From Streptomyces sp. ISL-87 (GTDB lineage: Bacteria > Actinomycetota > Actinomycetes > Streptomycetales > Streptomycetaceae): DNA of 64,000 nt. The DNA is taken from the NCBI RefSeq assembly GCF_018614095.1, contig NZ_JAGGOY010000131.1:16517-80516 (forward strand). The letters run 5' to 3'. How positions within the stretch are numbered: position 1 is the first letter of the stretch; every line of letters begins with the position of its first letter. The notes below the pieces were generated by a model. The model was not told the origin of the DNA, did no database searches, and was given only the letters and a program-made list of their open reading frames with translations. Both the position numbers and the translations under genes were made by a program. This document shows, piece after piece, positions 23,733 to 32,535 of this stretch.

Positions 23733-25367
23733 TCACCCCTGTGGGCGTACGAATACCTCCCGGCCGCCGACGACCGTGGCCAGGCACACCGGCAGGTCCC
23801 GGCCGGGGGTCAGGTCGGGCAGTCCGGGGGTGCCGGACCGGGGGTCTGTGGACCAGCGGGCGACCCTGTCGTCGGGGGCCTGGACCACCAGTTCTTCGGT
23901 CTGCCACAGGGCGTAGTCGGCCGGGGCGCCGGGAACGAGGATGCCCGCGTCGTCCCTGCCCAGGGCCCGCCAGCCGCCGCGGGTGTGGGCGGCGAAGGCG
24001 GCGCGTACGGAGATCCGGTGCTCGGGCGTCCGGTGGAAGGCGGCCGCCCGGACGGTGCCCCAGGGGTCCAGCGGGGTGACCGGCGCGTCGGAGCCGAAGG
24101 CGAGGGGAACGCCGGCCTTGAGCAGGGCGGCGAAGGGGTTGAGGGTACGGGCGCGCTCGATGCCCAGCCGGTCCGCGTACATGCCGTTCTCGCCGCCCCA
24201 GGCCGCGTCGAAGGCGGGCTGCACGGAGGCGGTCAGGCCGAGTTCCGCGAAGGCGGCGATGGTGGCCGGGGTCATCATCTCGGCGTGCTCGACGCGGTGC
24301 CGGGCGGCGCGGACGCGGGCGAGGCCCACCTTCTCGGCGGCCGCCCGGGCGCCCTCGACGACGGCGCTGATCGCGGCGTCGCCGATGGCGTGGAAGCCGG
24401 CCTGGAGGCCCGCCTCGGTGCAGGCGGCGATGTGTTCCGCCACGGCGTGCGCGTCGAGGTAGCCGGTGCCGCTGTGGCCGGCGTCGGCGTACGGGGCGTG
24501 CAGACAGGCGGTGTGCGAGCCGAGGGCTCCGTCCACGAAGAGGTCGCCGGCGGCGCCGACCGCGCCGAGCGCCTTGGCCTGGGCGAGGTCCCGGTCGGCC
24601 CAGTACCCGAAGACGCGCGGCCCGGGGCGGCCCGCGGCGAGTTCGAGCAGGGCGGTGAAGTCCTCGGCGGAGGAGATGCCGGGGCCGCCGCACTCGTGCA
24701 CGGAGCCGATGCCGAGGGAGGCGGCCCGGTCCAGGGCGGCCCGCTGGGCCTCGGCGCGCTGGGCCGGGGTGACGGCGTCGAGCGCCGCGGCCCGTACGGC
24801 GTGGTGGGCGTCGCGGATCAGCGGCTCGTCGGCTTCCGTACGCAGATCGGACATGCCGGGGACCAGGTCGAGCAGGGCGGTGGTGACGACCGCCGAGTGC
24901 ACGTCGATCCGGCTGAGGTAGAGCGGGCGGCCGCCGGTGGCCCGGTCGAGCTCCTCCCGGCGCGGGGCGCGCCGCTCGGGCCAGCGGGCGGCGTCCCAGC
25001 CGTGGCCGAGGAGCACCCGGTCGGCGGGACGGCTGTCGGCGTACGCGCGGACGCGGGCGAGGGCGTCCTGAAGGGAACGGGCCCCGGACAGGTCCAGCCC
25101 GGTGAGGGCGAGGCCGGCGGAGGTGGTGTGGACGTGGGCGTCGGTGAAGGCGGGAGTGACGAGCGCCCCGGCGAGGTCGACGACCTCGTCGACGCCCTGC
25201 GCGAAGGCGTCGGCGGCGCCTTCGGAGCCGACCCAGGCGATGTGGCCGCGCTCGACGACCATCGCGGTGGCGAAGGGGTCGGCGGGGCTGTGCACTTCGC
25301 CGCCGCGGAGGAGGACGGTGCGGTGGGTTCCGGCGGCGGTGGCGGAGTCGGCGGTGCGGTCAGTCAT
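23733..25367 (-). CDS. Amidohydrolase superfamily protein (YtcJ-like)
   Basis: 544 residues, ATG at 25367. The metal-binding HxH (H78, H80 in FTDAHVHTT), then LGHGWDAARWPERR, SRIDVHSAV, a His at SVHECGG, the later AIGDAAI and RVEHAEMM, and FGSDAPVTPLDPW make it a YtcJ/DUF3604-like branch amidohydrolase. Members hydrolyse amides, ureas or formamides; the substrate is not predictable. No signal peptide. Adjacent Lrp/AsnC regulator on the same strand, 141 bp upstream, could be a neighbour in regulation. Confidence 0.85.
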   Translation of the reverse strand: MTDRTADSATAAGTHRTVLLRGGEVHSPADPFATAMVVERGHIAWVGSEGAADAFAQGVDEVVDLAGALVTPAFTDAHVHTTSAGLALTGLDLSGARSLQDALARVRAYADSRPADRVLLGHGWDAARWPERRAPRREELDRATGGRPLYLSRIDVHSAVVTTALLDLVPGMSDLRTEADEPLIRDAHHAVRAAALDAVTPAQRAEAQRAALDRAASLGIGSVHECGGPGISSAEDFTALLELAAGRPGPRVFGYWADRDLAQAKALGAVGAAGDLFVDGALGSHTACLHAPYADAGHSGTGYLDAHAVAEHIAACTEAGLQAGFHAIGDAAISAVVEGARAAAEKVGLARVRAARHRVEHAEMMTPATIAAFAELGLTASVQPAFDAAWGGENGMYADRLGIERARTLNPFAALLKAGVPLAFGSDAPVTPLDPWGTVRAAAFHRTPEHRISVRAAFAAHTRGGWRALGRDDAGILVPGAPADYALWQTEELVVQAPDDRVARWSTDPRSGTPGLPDLTPGRDLPVCLATVVGGREVFVRPQG

Positions 25368-25508
25368 GCGGAACAGTCTCGCGGGTCCGCGTGCGCGGTC
25401 CGAACACGGCCCCCGGGCGGACCGTCCCGGGCCCGCCGCCGCCCGCCGCCCGCCGCGGCCCGCCGCGTCAGGAAGCCCGCCGCCGCCCGCCGCTTCAGGA
25501 AGGGGGAA

Positions 25509-25958
25509 TCACACCCGGGGCGGGCGGGACTCGTACGGGGTCGAGAGGACCACCGTCGTGCGGGTGGACACGTGTGCCAGGGCGCGCAGGCGGCCCAGGA
25601 GGTCTTCCAGTTCCAGCGGGGTGGCCACGCGGACCTTGAGGATGTAGTTCTCGTCGCCCGCGACGCTGTGGCAGGCCTCGATCTCGGGGACGCCGGCCAG
25701 GCGGTCCGCGATGTCGTCCGGGGCGCTCGGGTCGAAGGGCTTGACCGAGATGAAGGCGGTCAGGGGCAGCCCGACGGCCTCGGGGTCGACGACGGCCGCG
25801 TATCCGCGGATCACCCCGCGCTGCTCCAGGCGGCGTACTCGCTGATGGACTGCCGACGTGGACAGTCCGGTGGCCTTGCCCAGATCCGTGTAGCTCATCC
25901 GCCCGTCCCGCACGAGCAGATCAACGATCTGGCGGTCCAGCTCCTCCATTGCGCTCAT
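25509..25958 (-). CDS. Lrp/AsnC family transcriptional regulator
   Basis: 149 residues. N-terminal helix-turn-helix (MEELDRQIVDLLVRDGRMSY, then STSAVHQRVRRLEQRGVI) and a C-terminal RAM ligand-binding domain with AFISVKPFD, VPEIEACHSVAGDENYILKV and the final STRTTVVLSTPYESRP. ATG at 25958; the frame is open further upstream but only this start fits the family. Probably senses an amino acid. Followed by 141 bp of CCCGCCGCC-type repeats before the amidohydrolase. Confidence 0.93.
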   Translation of the reverse strand: MSAMEELDRQIVDLLVRDGRMSYTDLGKATGLSTSAVHQRVRRLEQRGVIRGYAAVVDPEAVGLPLTAFISVKPFDPSAPDDIADRLAGVPEIEACHSVAGDENYILKVRVATPLELEDLLGRLRALAHVSTRTTVVLSTPYESRPPRV

Positions 25959-26167
25959 AGCCGCACAACCTACGGCCCAACACCGCTCCACGCCCAGCGG
26001 TGTCCACGGATGAACTGGCACCTGCACCGGGCATGTGACCAAGGCCACAAGCCTCTGCGGGCCTATGCCGGTCTGTCGCGGTTACTCGTGCCGCGCGACG
26101 GGAAGTGCTTGCTGTGGCCGTGGCTGAAGGAACTGCCCGCCCGGCCGACCCAAGGGGGAGTACATCC

Positions 26168-26608
26168 ATGCTGAACACCAAGCGCGCCGGTCGCACCGAA
26201 CCGGAGCCCCTCGAACTTCTCGATTCCGAGGATGACGATTACCTCGAAGACGCCGAGGGCTTCGAGATCCACCACGCGATCTGCCCCGACTGCGGCCAGG
26301 CCATCGCCCTCGTCGCCGACGAGGAGCACCTCCCGGAGCACGCGCTCTGCCTGACCCCGTGGAACCCCTTCGGGCTCACGGTGTGCGCGGGTACGGGCCG
26401 GCCGGCCTCCGAGGCGCTGCCGACCGTGGGCATGCTCCAGCCGGAGGGCGTGCAGGAGCTGGAGCCCGTCGTACTGCTGACGCTGCCGCAGGGGCTGGAC
26501 TGGCGGACGCAGCCGTTCTCGCACGTCGGCGGTCCGGGCTCGCGTCCCGTACGGATGCCCGTGCCGGCGGTGCTGCCGCAGATGCGGCAGCACGCCCAGG
26601 CTGCCTGA
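26168..26608 (+). CDS. Acidic protein of unknown function
   Basis: 146 residues, ATG at 26168 behind AAGGGGGAG. An acidic stretch (PLELLDSEDDDYLEDAEG) is followed by EIHHAICPDCGQAIALVADE, with one CxxC that might be half of a metal site, and a Pro-rich C-terminus. I do not recognise the family. Monocistronic, convergent with the phosphotransferase gene across 33 bp. Confidence 0.75.
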   Translation: MLNTKRAGRTEPEPLELLDSEDDDYLEDAEGFEIHHAICPDCGQAIALVADEEHLPEHALCLTPWNPFGLTVCAGTGRPASEALPTVGMLQPEGVQELEPVVLLTLPQGLDWRTQPFSHVGGPGSRPVRMPVPAVLPQMRQHAQAA

Positions 26609-26641
26609 CCTGACGTAGCCGGCCTACCCGGTCTACCCGTC

Positions 26642-27742
26642 CTACCAGTACGTTCCCTGCACCATGGCGGCGAGGCTGGCGTGGTGCAGGATCAGGCTGT
26701 CCGGATCCGCCGGTACCTCGACCTCGCCGAAGTGCGCCTGCCGGTAGGCGATGCGCAGCATCACGATCCCGTGCCGCAGGGCGGCGTAGAGGGTGTGGAA
26801 TTCCATGTCCCGCGGAGTGTGCCCGGTGAGTTCGGCGTACCGGCGCTCCAGGTCCTCGCGGCGCAGGAAGTCGGGCAGGCCAGGCTGGCCGAAGCCGACG
26901 GTCAAGTCCTGGAAGAAGCGGTGGAGGTAGACGGTCCAGCCGAGGTCCACCTCGCGCGGGGCGTACGCCGCCATCTCCCAGTCGAGGACGGCGACGGGGG
27001 CGAAGCCGTCGGGCTCGTAGATGACGTTGCCGATGCGGGCGTCACCCCAGTTGAGGACGGCCGGGCCCTCGTCCACCGGCCAGAGTTCCTCCAGCCGGTC
27101 GAACGCCCGCTCCAGCAGCGGGGAGGGGGCCAGGCCGCCGACCACCCAGGCGTAGTAGGCGTGTTGGGCGTCGACGTGCCGGCGCAGCGGACTGCCCGTG
27201 CCCTCGGGGAGGAGGAACTCGGCCTCCTTGGCGGGGAACTGGTCGTGCAGCCGGGCGAGCAGGGAGATGCTGGCCTCCTGGAGTGCGGCGCGTTCGGCGT
27301 CGGTGGCGGAGTGCAGCCAGTTGCCCTCGTAGGTGTAGGGCATGACGTCGGGCGGGACCCGGCCCTCGGCACGGGCCATGACGAAGAACGGCGCGCCGAG
27401 CGGGGCGGGGTCCTCCTCCAGCCACAGCACGCGCGGGACGGGCAGGTCGGTGTGGGCGGCGACTAGGCTCATCACGCGGTGCTGGCGGGGCATGTCGTAG
27501 GTGGGGAACACGGTGTAGGCGGCCGGGTCGGCGGCGAGGCGCAGGGCGCAGGCGCGGACCGGGGCGTCGGGGTGCTCGATGTCGAAGAGCAGGGTTTCGC
27601 TGGACATGCCGTTGGAGGCGGGGACGGAGACGCCCGCGACCTTCGCGCCGGGGAGCGTGGTGTCGAGCCAGGCCGCGAGGCGTCGGCCGAGTTCCTCGGG
27701 CTCGCGGGTGGAGGTGCGGGGACGTGGTGCCGATGCTGCCAT
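26642..27742 (-). CDS. APH-type phosphotransferase family protein
   Basis: 366 residues with a protein-kinase-like fold: YDMPRQHRVMSLVAAHTDLP, VPRVLWLEEDPAPLGAPFFVM, the catalytic loop LNWGDARIGNVIY (usual H-x-D replaced by WGDARIGN) and metal-binding LDWEMAAYAPREVDLGW. This is the branch often linked to acyl-CoA dehydrogenases (ACAD10/11-like) rather than antibiotic resistance. ATG at 27742. It follows the DUF7065-like gene by 61 bp, so the two are likely one operon and may act on the same hydrophobic substrate. Confidence 0.85.
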   Translation of the reverse strand: MAASAPRPRTSTREPEELGRRLAAWLDTTLPGAKVAGVSVPASNGMSSETLLFDIEHPDAPVRACALRLAADPAAYTVFPTYDMPRQHRVMSLVAAHTDLPVPRVLWLEEDPAPLGAPFFVMARAEGRVPPDVMPYTYEGNWLHSATDAERAALQEASISLLARLHDQFPAKEAEFLLPEGTGSPLRRHVDAQHAYYAWVVGGLAPSPLLERAFDRLEELWPVDEGPAVLNWGDARIGNVIYEPDGFAPVAVLDWEMAAYAPREVDLGWTVYLHRFFQDLTVGFGQPGLPDFLRREDLERRYAELTGHTPRDMEFHTLYAALRHGIVMLRIAYRQAHFGEVEVPADPDSLILHHASLAAMVQGTYW

Positions 27743-27803
27743 GACTACCCCTTTCCTACGTGTGGCCGTACGTGTGGCCCTATGTGCGTTCCTGCGTGTG
27801 CTT

Positions 27804-28937
27804 CTACTGGGCGACGGAGCTGTAGTCGGTGAAGCCGCTGGGGTCGTGGCGGCCGAAGCTGCCGTGCTCGAAGATGCCGTGGCCGATCTGCCCGTCGAGG
27901 GTGAAGCGGGCGGAGTGGTCGGTCACCCCGAAGGCGGCCATGGGGTGGGCGCCGGGGTCGGACAGGTCGTAGACGCGGCGGTCGGTCCAGCCGCGGCCCT
28001 GCCAGGTGCCGTGCTGCCAGTCGGCGGCGGGCGGGTAGCCGGCGCCGATGGCGAGCGGGGAGGAATTGAGGATCTCCACGCCGAGTTCGAGGGATTTGCG
28101 GGCCGGGTCGGTGAGGTGGACGACGGCGCTGTCGGGGTGGCGGCTGCCGGGGCGGTAGCGGATCTCGGTGTGCGGCCAGCCGAGTTGGACGTCCTGGCGG
28201 CCGCTGCCCTCGGGGAAGACCTGGACGGCCTCGTTGAGGGTGCGGTGGCCGTCGGCGTCCTCCTGGGCGATGACCATGAGGAAGCGGTCCTCGAAGCGGA
28301 CGGGGATCCAGAGCCAGTGGAAGCCCTCGGGGCGGTACTCCTCGGCGGCCCGGCCGCCGTCCTCGCCGGGTATCGGGCGCACGCCCCAGCTGCGGTCGCG
28401 GGTTCCGGTCCACTCGTGGGGTGTGAGGGTGAACCCCTCGCCCTTGGCGCGGATGGTTCCGGTGACGTGGCCGGCCTGGACGAAGCGGCGGCCTTCGAGC
28501 ATGAGGCGGTCGCCGCGGCGCTGGACGTGGTGGGGCTCCCAGACGGCGGGGAACTCGGCGGTCCAGGTGACGTCGTAGGAGAGCCCGTCGGGGTCGGCGG
28601 GGTCGGCGTCGCACTGGAGGGTGATCCGCTTCAGGGGTTCGTCGACGATGATCCGGAGCGGCCCGACGGAGAGGTTCATGCGGTCGTCGGTGAGGGCGTC
28701 GGAGGCACGGACGGCGAGGAGTTCGTCGCCGACGCGGAGGGTGGCGTAGGCGTCGATGACCCCGGCGTTGGGGTAGACACCGAGCCCGAGGATCAGCACG
28801 GCCCGGCCGGCGTGATCAAAGACGTGGAAGATGCAGCGGTCGTAGGCGTTGCGGTCACCGCTGACGAGGTGCTTCATCGACAATGGGGCCTGGTGGATGG
28901 GGTATTCGTCAAGGGATATGGGGCGGTCCGCGGGCAT
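27804..28937 (-). CDS. Lipocalin-like protein of unknown function (DUF7064/7065-like)
   Basis: 377 residues, ATG at 28937 with CAGGAGG 9 nt upstream. The pattern of beta-strands with WxxGTRDRSWGVRP, FHWLWIPVRFEDRF, and AFGVTDHSARFTLDGQIGHG resembles two-domain lipocalin-like proteins related to carotenoid hydratase folds. No signal peptide. Upstream of the phosphotransferase gene in one likely operon. Function unknown; a hydrophobic ligand is a guess from the fold. Confidence 0.65.
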   Translation of the reverse strand: MPADRPISLDEYPIHQAPLSMKHLVSGDRNAYDRCIFHVFDHAGRAVLILGLGVYPNAGVIDAYATLRVGDELLAVRASDALTDDRMNLSVGPLRIIVDEPLKRITLQCDADPADPDGLSYDVTWTAEFPAVWEPHHVQRRGDRLMLEGRRFVQAGHVTGTIRAKGEGFTLTPHEWTGTRDRSWGVRPIPGEDGGRAAEEYRPEGFHWLWIPVRFEDRFLMVIAQEDADGHRTLNEAVQVFPEGSGRQDVQLGWPHTEIRYRPGSRHPDSAVVHLTDPARKSLELGVEILNSSPLAIGAGYPPAADWQHGTWQGRGWTDRRVYDLSDPGAHPMAAFGVTDHSARFTLDGQIGHGIFEHGSFGRHDPSGFTDYSSVAQ

Positions 28938-29277
28938 GGCAAACCTCCTGGGCGCGGGGGCGGGCGGATCGGCGGATATGACGGTACGTCAGAAACGGGG
29001 CCGGAGGCCATACTCTGGCACGGCCTGCCAGCGGGGCACTCCCTGCCATTCCGTCGGCCGCGATCGAACCGGAGTCCGGGGTGGGGCCACCCCGGAGCAC
29101 CCCCCCGACCACAGGGGGCGTGCGCCGGCGGATGGCCTGCACCAGGGCGCGCGCGACGGAGAGGCGGCCGGTGCGGGGGTACTGGACCGGGAGGGCGCGC
29201 CTACGACGGGGACAGGTCGAACGCATGGGCGCGCGGCGGGGGCGATTACCGTGGGTCGGGTCTCGCGTTGGCCGGGT
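28938..29277. promoter_or_regulatory. Divergent intergenic region
   Basis: 340 bp between the lipocalin-like gene (minus) and the small ORF (plus). It is less GC-biased just upstream of 28980 (GATATGACGGTACGTCAG). I can place neither promoter with confidence and see no coding pattern with Streptomyces codon use. Confidence 0.35.
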
Positions 29278-29508
29278 ATGACCACGCTTGAGACTGCCAC
29301 GCCGCGGACGGGACGCCGTCGCCGGCCGACGCCGCCCGGCCACGAAGAATCGGTTCAGCAGCAGCGGTACCCGGATCCGCCGATCTATCGCGCACTACTG
29401 GCCCGCTGGGCCGACGACGGCCGCACCCTGCCGGGTCGGGGCGACCCGGAGTGGTCCGAGGTCGCCTCGTCCCCGATCTGGCCGAGCGGCCCGCTCTTCG
29501 GCGGCTGA
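29278..29508 (+). CDS. 76-residue conserved-looking hypothetical protein
   Basis: ATG at 29278. Basic start (TGRRRRPTPPGHE), then a compact segment RYPDPPIYRALLARWADDGR followed by TLPGRGDPEWSEVASSPIWP. Codon use in the second half is typical for the genome. Small actinobacterial proteins of this kind are common, but I cannot name a function. Ends 31 bp before the stop of the convergent membrane protein. Confidence 0.6.
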   Translation: MTTLETATPRTGRRRRPTPPGHEESVQQQRYPDPPIYRALLARWADDGRTLPGRGDPEWSEVASSPIWPSGPLFGG

Positions 29509-29538
29509 GCCGGCGCGCGTCGGATCCGCGAGTCGCGA

Positions 29539-32031
29539 CTACCGCGGCGGAGGCGCCATGGGGCCCCCTTCACGGAGGGTCTTCCAGATCGTGGCCAGCG
29601 CCAGAAGCTGGGCGAGAAAGAACGCCACCGAGGCGAAGCGCATCTGGTAGACGTACGCGACCAGGTTGGCATTGGTCGGCCAGTAACGCCGCTCGCTCTG
29701 AAAGGTCTGCACGTCCATGGCAAAGCCTGTAAGTGTCATCACCGAAACGAATGCGGCAATAGCGGTGCTCGCACCCTGCACACTTTGGCCGATGGCTTGA
29801 GCGATGATCTGATGGGCTACGACCGGGATGACGAACGCCACGCCCACGCAGAACGCTTTCGTGGGTCCGTGACGACCGGGGAGATCACGCCACAGCGCCC
29901 CCAAGAAGAATCCTCCGGCCACCCAGGTGGTGTGCCAGTAGAGGATCTCCGCCACGATCGAAATGAATCCGCTGTCATTTTGTGTGATGACGATCCAGGA
30001 TTCATTTTGGACCAGGTCGGTCCAATACATCAGCGCGGTGGCGGGCAGCCCGAAGAAACAGGCGATGAGCGCACTGCGACAAGCGTTTCCCCACCAAGTG
30101 GACATCGGACCGAAAGCGAACGGCAGGTCAACAGGCCGCACCCCTTCTGGCAGAGATCGATCCAATTGGTCGATTTCACGCTCGATTGATTCCTGCACCC
30201 TGGACGACTCGGGCGAATTACTGGTGTTGAGACGTTGGAGGCGGGACTGGAGTTCCCGAAAATGACGCGCAAGCCGCAACATCTCTGATCTATCGGTTCG
30301 CGAGATCACTTTACCCAATGGCGCGTTGTCTGCGGCGGGCTGCTCCAGTACGGACTTCGAATAGCCCAAAGCGAGAACGCCCCATACGGAAACGAAGCCG
30401 ATAATCAAGGTCAGAACATACCCCGAGAACCCGAAATACACAGCATAGCCGGGCAGAACGGCAATGACGAAGAAAAGTACCAACAGGAGCTTCTCCGCCT
30501 GGTTGGGCGTAAACGAATCATCCTGATGCTGTTCAGCCCGGCAGACGCGTAGCACGCCGAGCAAAGCCAGGGGTGTCAAGAACAAGCCGAGGTCCGCCAG
30601 ACTGACGAGTGCAGTGTAAGGCAAATACCACCACCACCCGTCGCGGAATGTGGCCCACTCTGGCCAGTATTGCGGCCATTCAGGGTCGGCGAGCCAGCTG
30701 ACGCGTTCCCAGGAGCGATCAAAGGCGAGGTACGCCCACAGCAGAGTCGATGCCGACGCCAGGAGGGAAACAGATACCACCAGCCATTGAGGCAAACTTC
30801 TGTCGCCCATGAACAGGACCCGCTGTCCAGCTGAAACCAATCCCAGAAAACAGGCGAAAATCACTACCAGGTAGACGAGTGCAGAAACCCATGATCCGGC
30901 AGGGGAAAGCGTGACGTCGCTGTTGGGCAGCAGGTCCAATTCGGACAGTTCAACGCCGAAATACAAACCCGCTGCACAGAGGAAAAAAGCGCACACGAAG
31001 ACGAGCAGACGCTTCCCCACCCTGCCGAAGAAACACAGGGCGACTCCGAAGAACATCAGAGAAAACAGGAGGAACACCGGCTCGTAATCATGGCTCCACG
31101 ACAGCCGATGACTCAAGAGCCGATAAATGTTGTCGCCCATGTAGACAGTCAGACCGATAAGCGCCTGCAAGAGCGCCCATGACATCACGACCTTGAGTGT
31201 CCTGTCCTCCTTCGGAACGACATTCCTTCCCAGACTCCGCCGAAGCCGTCTGGCGGAAATGATCAGGAGGGCACTTGCGGCGACATAATAGAATGCGCCT
31301 GACGCACTGTAGGATCCCAGTGCTTCCCAGAATTCTTCGTCCGTCGCGCTGATGGCGTACCACTGCTGCGCTGGGGGCGGGCGGAACTCTGCCCGGATGA
31401 TCGGTGTCCGCCTCTTGCTCTGCCACCTCAGTACGGTGCCCGCTTCACCGAAAGTCGGCGGAGGCGTGGCCGACATGGCCCCAGGGCCCCCAAGATGGAC
31501 GTGCACGTCTTCCCACGTGGCTGCCGCGAGATTCGCGGGAGGTCTCAATTGAACGGTCCACTCGTTCTTTCCCGCGTTCAGCTGCCAGGGTCCGGCCCTG
31601 TACTCACCAAGTGCTTGAACCCATGCGACGGCCTCATAGTGGACGGTGACCCATTTCCCATCGGCCCCGACCCCAACCGGCTTCAAGCGCCACTCGTAGT
31701 CATAGACGCTATCCGGTGAAACCTTTCCGAGCAGACAGCGCAGCGCGAAACGGTAGTGACCCGAGCGCGTGTCCAGGAGCAGGTCGGAGGCGTATGCCCA
31801 GCCCGCCGGAATTCTGAGCTCCATGGTGCTCGTCAGCACGCTGTAGTCGCTGCCGCGGTGGTCGAATTTCGCCGATGCCTTGACCTTCGCCTCGCTGAGC
31901 TGGTCGGCGCGGCAGGAGTCGGCAGCTGGGGCCTCGGCAGCCTGGGCCGAGGCCCTGCCGGTCGGCAGGGTGATGAGAACCAGCAGAAGCACGTGCAGCA
32001 AAAGCAACGCGGAGCGTCTGAGATGGATCAC
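29539..32031 (-). CDS. Large multispanning membrane protein (DUF6185-like), composition outlier
   Basis: 830 residues, GTG at 32031. An N-terminal signal peptide (SALLLLHVLLLVLITLPTG ... ASA) is followed by a ~200-residue extracytoplasmic beta-rich domain, then about 12 membrane helices in two blocks. Between the blocks lies a soluble helical section (SEMLRLARHFRELQSRLQRL and VQESIEREIDQLDRSLPEG). I associate the layout with the Streptomyces DUF6185 family, from memory. Base use is clearly poorer in GC than the neighbours, with codons such as AAT, ATA and TTT, which suggests later acquisition. It stands alone, with no mobility gene beside it. Function unknown. Confidence 0.7.
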   Translation of the reverse strand: MIHLRRSALLLLHVLLLVLITLPTGRASAQAAEAPAADSCRADQLSEAKVKASAKFDHRGSDYSVLTSTMELRIPAGWAYASDLLLDTRSGHYRFALRCLLGKVSPDSVYDYEWRLKPVGVGADGKWVTVHYEAVAWVQALGEYRAGPWQLNAGKNEWTVQLRPPANLAAATWEDVHVHLGGPGAMSATPPPTFGEAGTVLRWQSKRRTPIIRAEFRPPPAQQWYAISATDEEFWEALGSYSASGAFYYVAASALLIISARRLRRSLGRNVVPKEDRTLKVVMSWALLQALIGLTVYMGDNIYRLLSHRLSWSHDYEPVFLLFSLMFFGVALCFFGRVGKRLLVFVCAFFLCAAGLYFGVELSELDLLPNSDVTLSPAGSWVSALVYLVVIFACFLGLVSAGQRVLFMGDRSLPQWLVVSVSLLASASTLLWAYLAFDRSWERVSWLADPEWPQYWPEWATFRDGWWWYLPYTALVSLADLGLFLTPLALLGVLRVCRAEQHQDDSFTPNQAEKLLLVLFFVIAVLPGYAVYFGFSGYVLTLIIGFVSVWGVLALGYSKSVLEQPAADNAPLGKVISRTDRSEMLRLARHFRELQSRLQRLNTSNSPESSRVQESIEREIDQLDRSLPEGVRPVDLPFAFGPMSTWWGNACRSALIACFFGLPATALMYWTDLVQNESWIVITQNDSGFISIVAEILYWHTTWVAGGFFLGALWRDLPGRHGPTKAFCVGVAFVIPVVAHQIIAQAIGQSVQGASTAIAAFVSVMTLTGFAMDVQTFQSERRYWPTNANLVAYVYQMRFASVAFFLAQLLALATIWKTLREGGPMAPPPR

Positions 32032-32145
32032 CGCCCCATCATCTTCTCCGCCGGACCCGCGTGGCGCCCGGCGGCACGGCAGAACCCGTGCAGGTCCACC
32101 CCGACGGCCTACATCGGTTCACACCGTGAGGCGGCGGCAGAACGC

Positions 32146-32535
32146 CTAGAGCGGGAGGAGCCCCGCCGCCGTCGGGCGGAAGCCGCAGGCCGCGTAGAAG
32201 GGGGCGAGGTGCGGCTCGTAGTCCACGTGGAGCCATTGCGCGCCCGAGGCCCGCGCCGCTTCGGCGGCGGCGCGGACCAGCTGGACGCCGAGGCCTCGGC
32301 GGCGTTCGTCCGGGTGGACGGTGGTGTCCAGGATGAAGGCGTGGGCGCCGCCGTCGCCGGCCACGTTGACGTAGCCGACGAGGCGGCCGGCCCGGCGGGC
32401 CGTGATCCATGCCGTGCTGCGCTCCAGCACCGGAGCGAAGGACACCGCCTGGTGCCCGGGCCCGGCCGCGGCGAACAGTTCGTTCAGTTCGACGTCGGCC
32501 AGGGCCGGGCGTATCGCGATGTCCAGGGAGGACAT
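32146..32535 (-). CDS. GNAT family N-acetyltransferase
   Basis: 129 residues. The acetyl-CoA binding motif A (LDTTVHPDERRRGLGVQLVR) and motif B (GAQWLHVDYEPHLAPFYAACGF) are clear. Single GNAT domain. The ATG at 32535 overlaps the acyl-CoA dehydrogenase stop (TGATG), so it is translated as part of that operon. Substrate unknown. Confidence 0.92.
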   Translation of the reverse strand: MSSLDIAIRPALADVELNELFAAAGPGHQAVSFAPVLERSTAWITARRAGRLVGYVNVAGDGGAHAFILDTTVHPDERRRGLGVQLVRAAAEAARASGAQWLHVDYEPHLAPFYAACGFRPTAAGLLPL

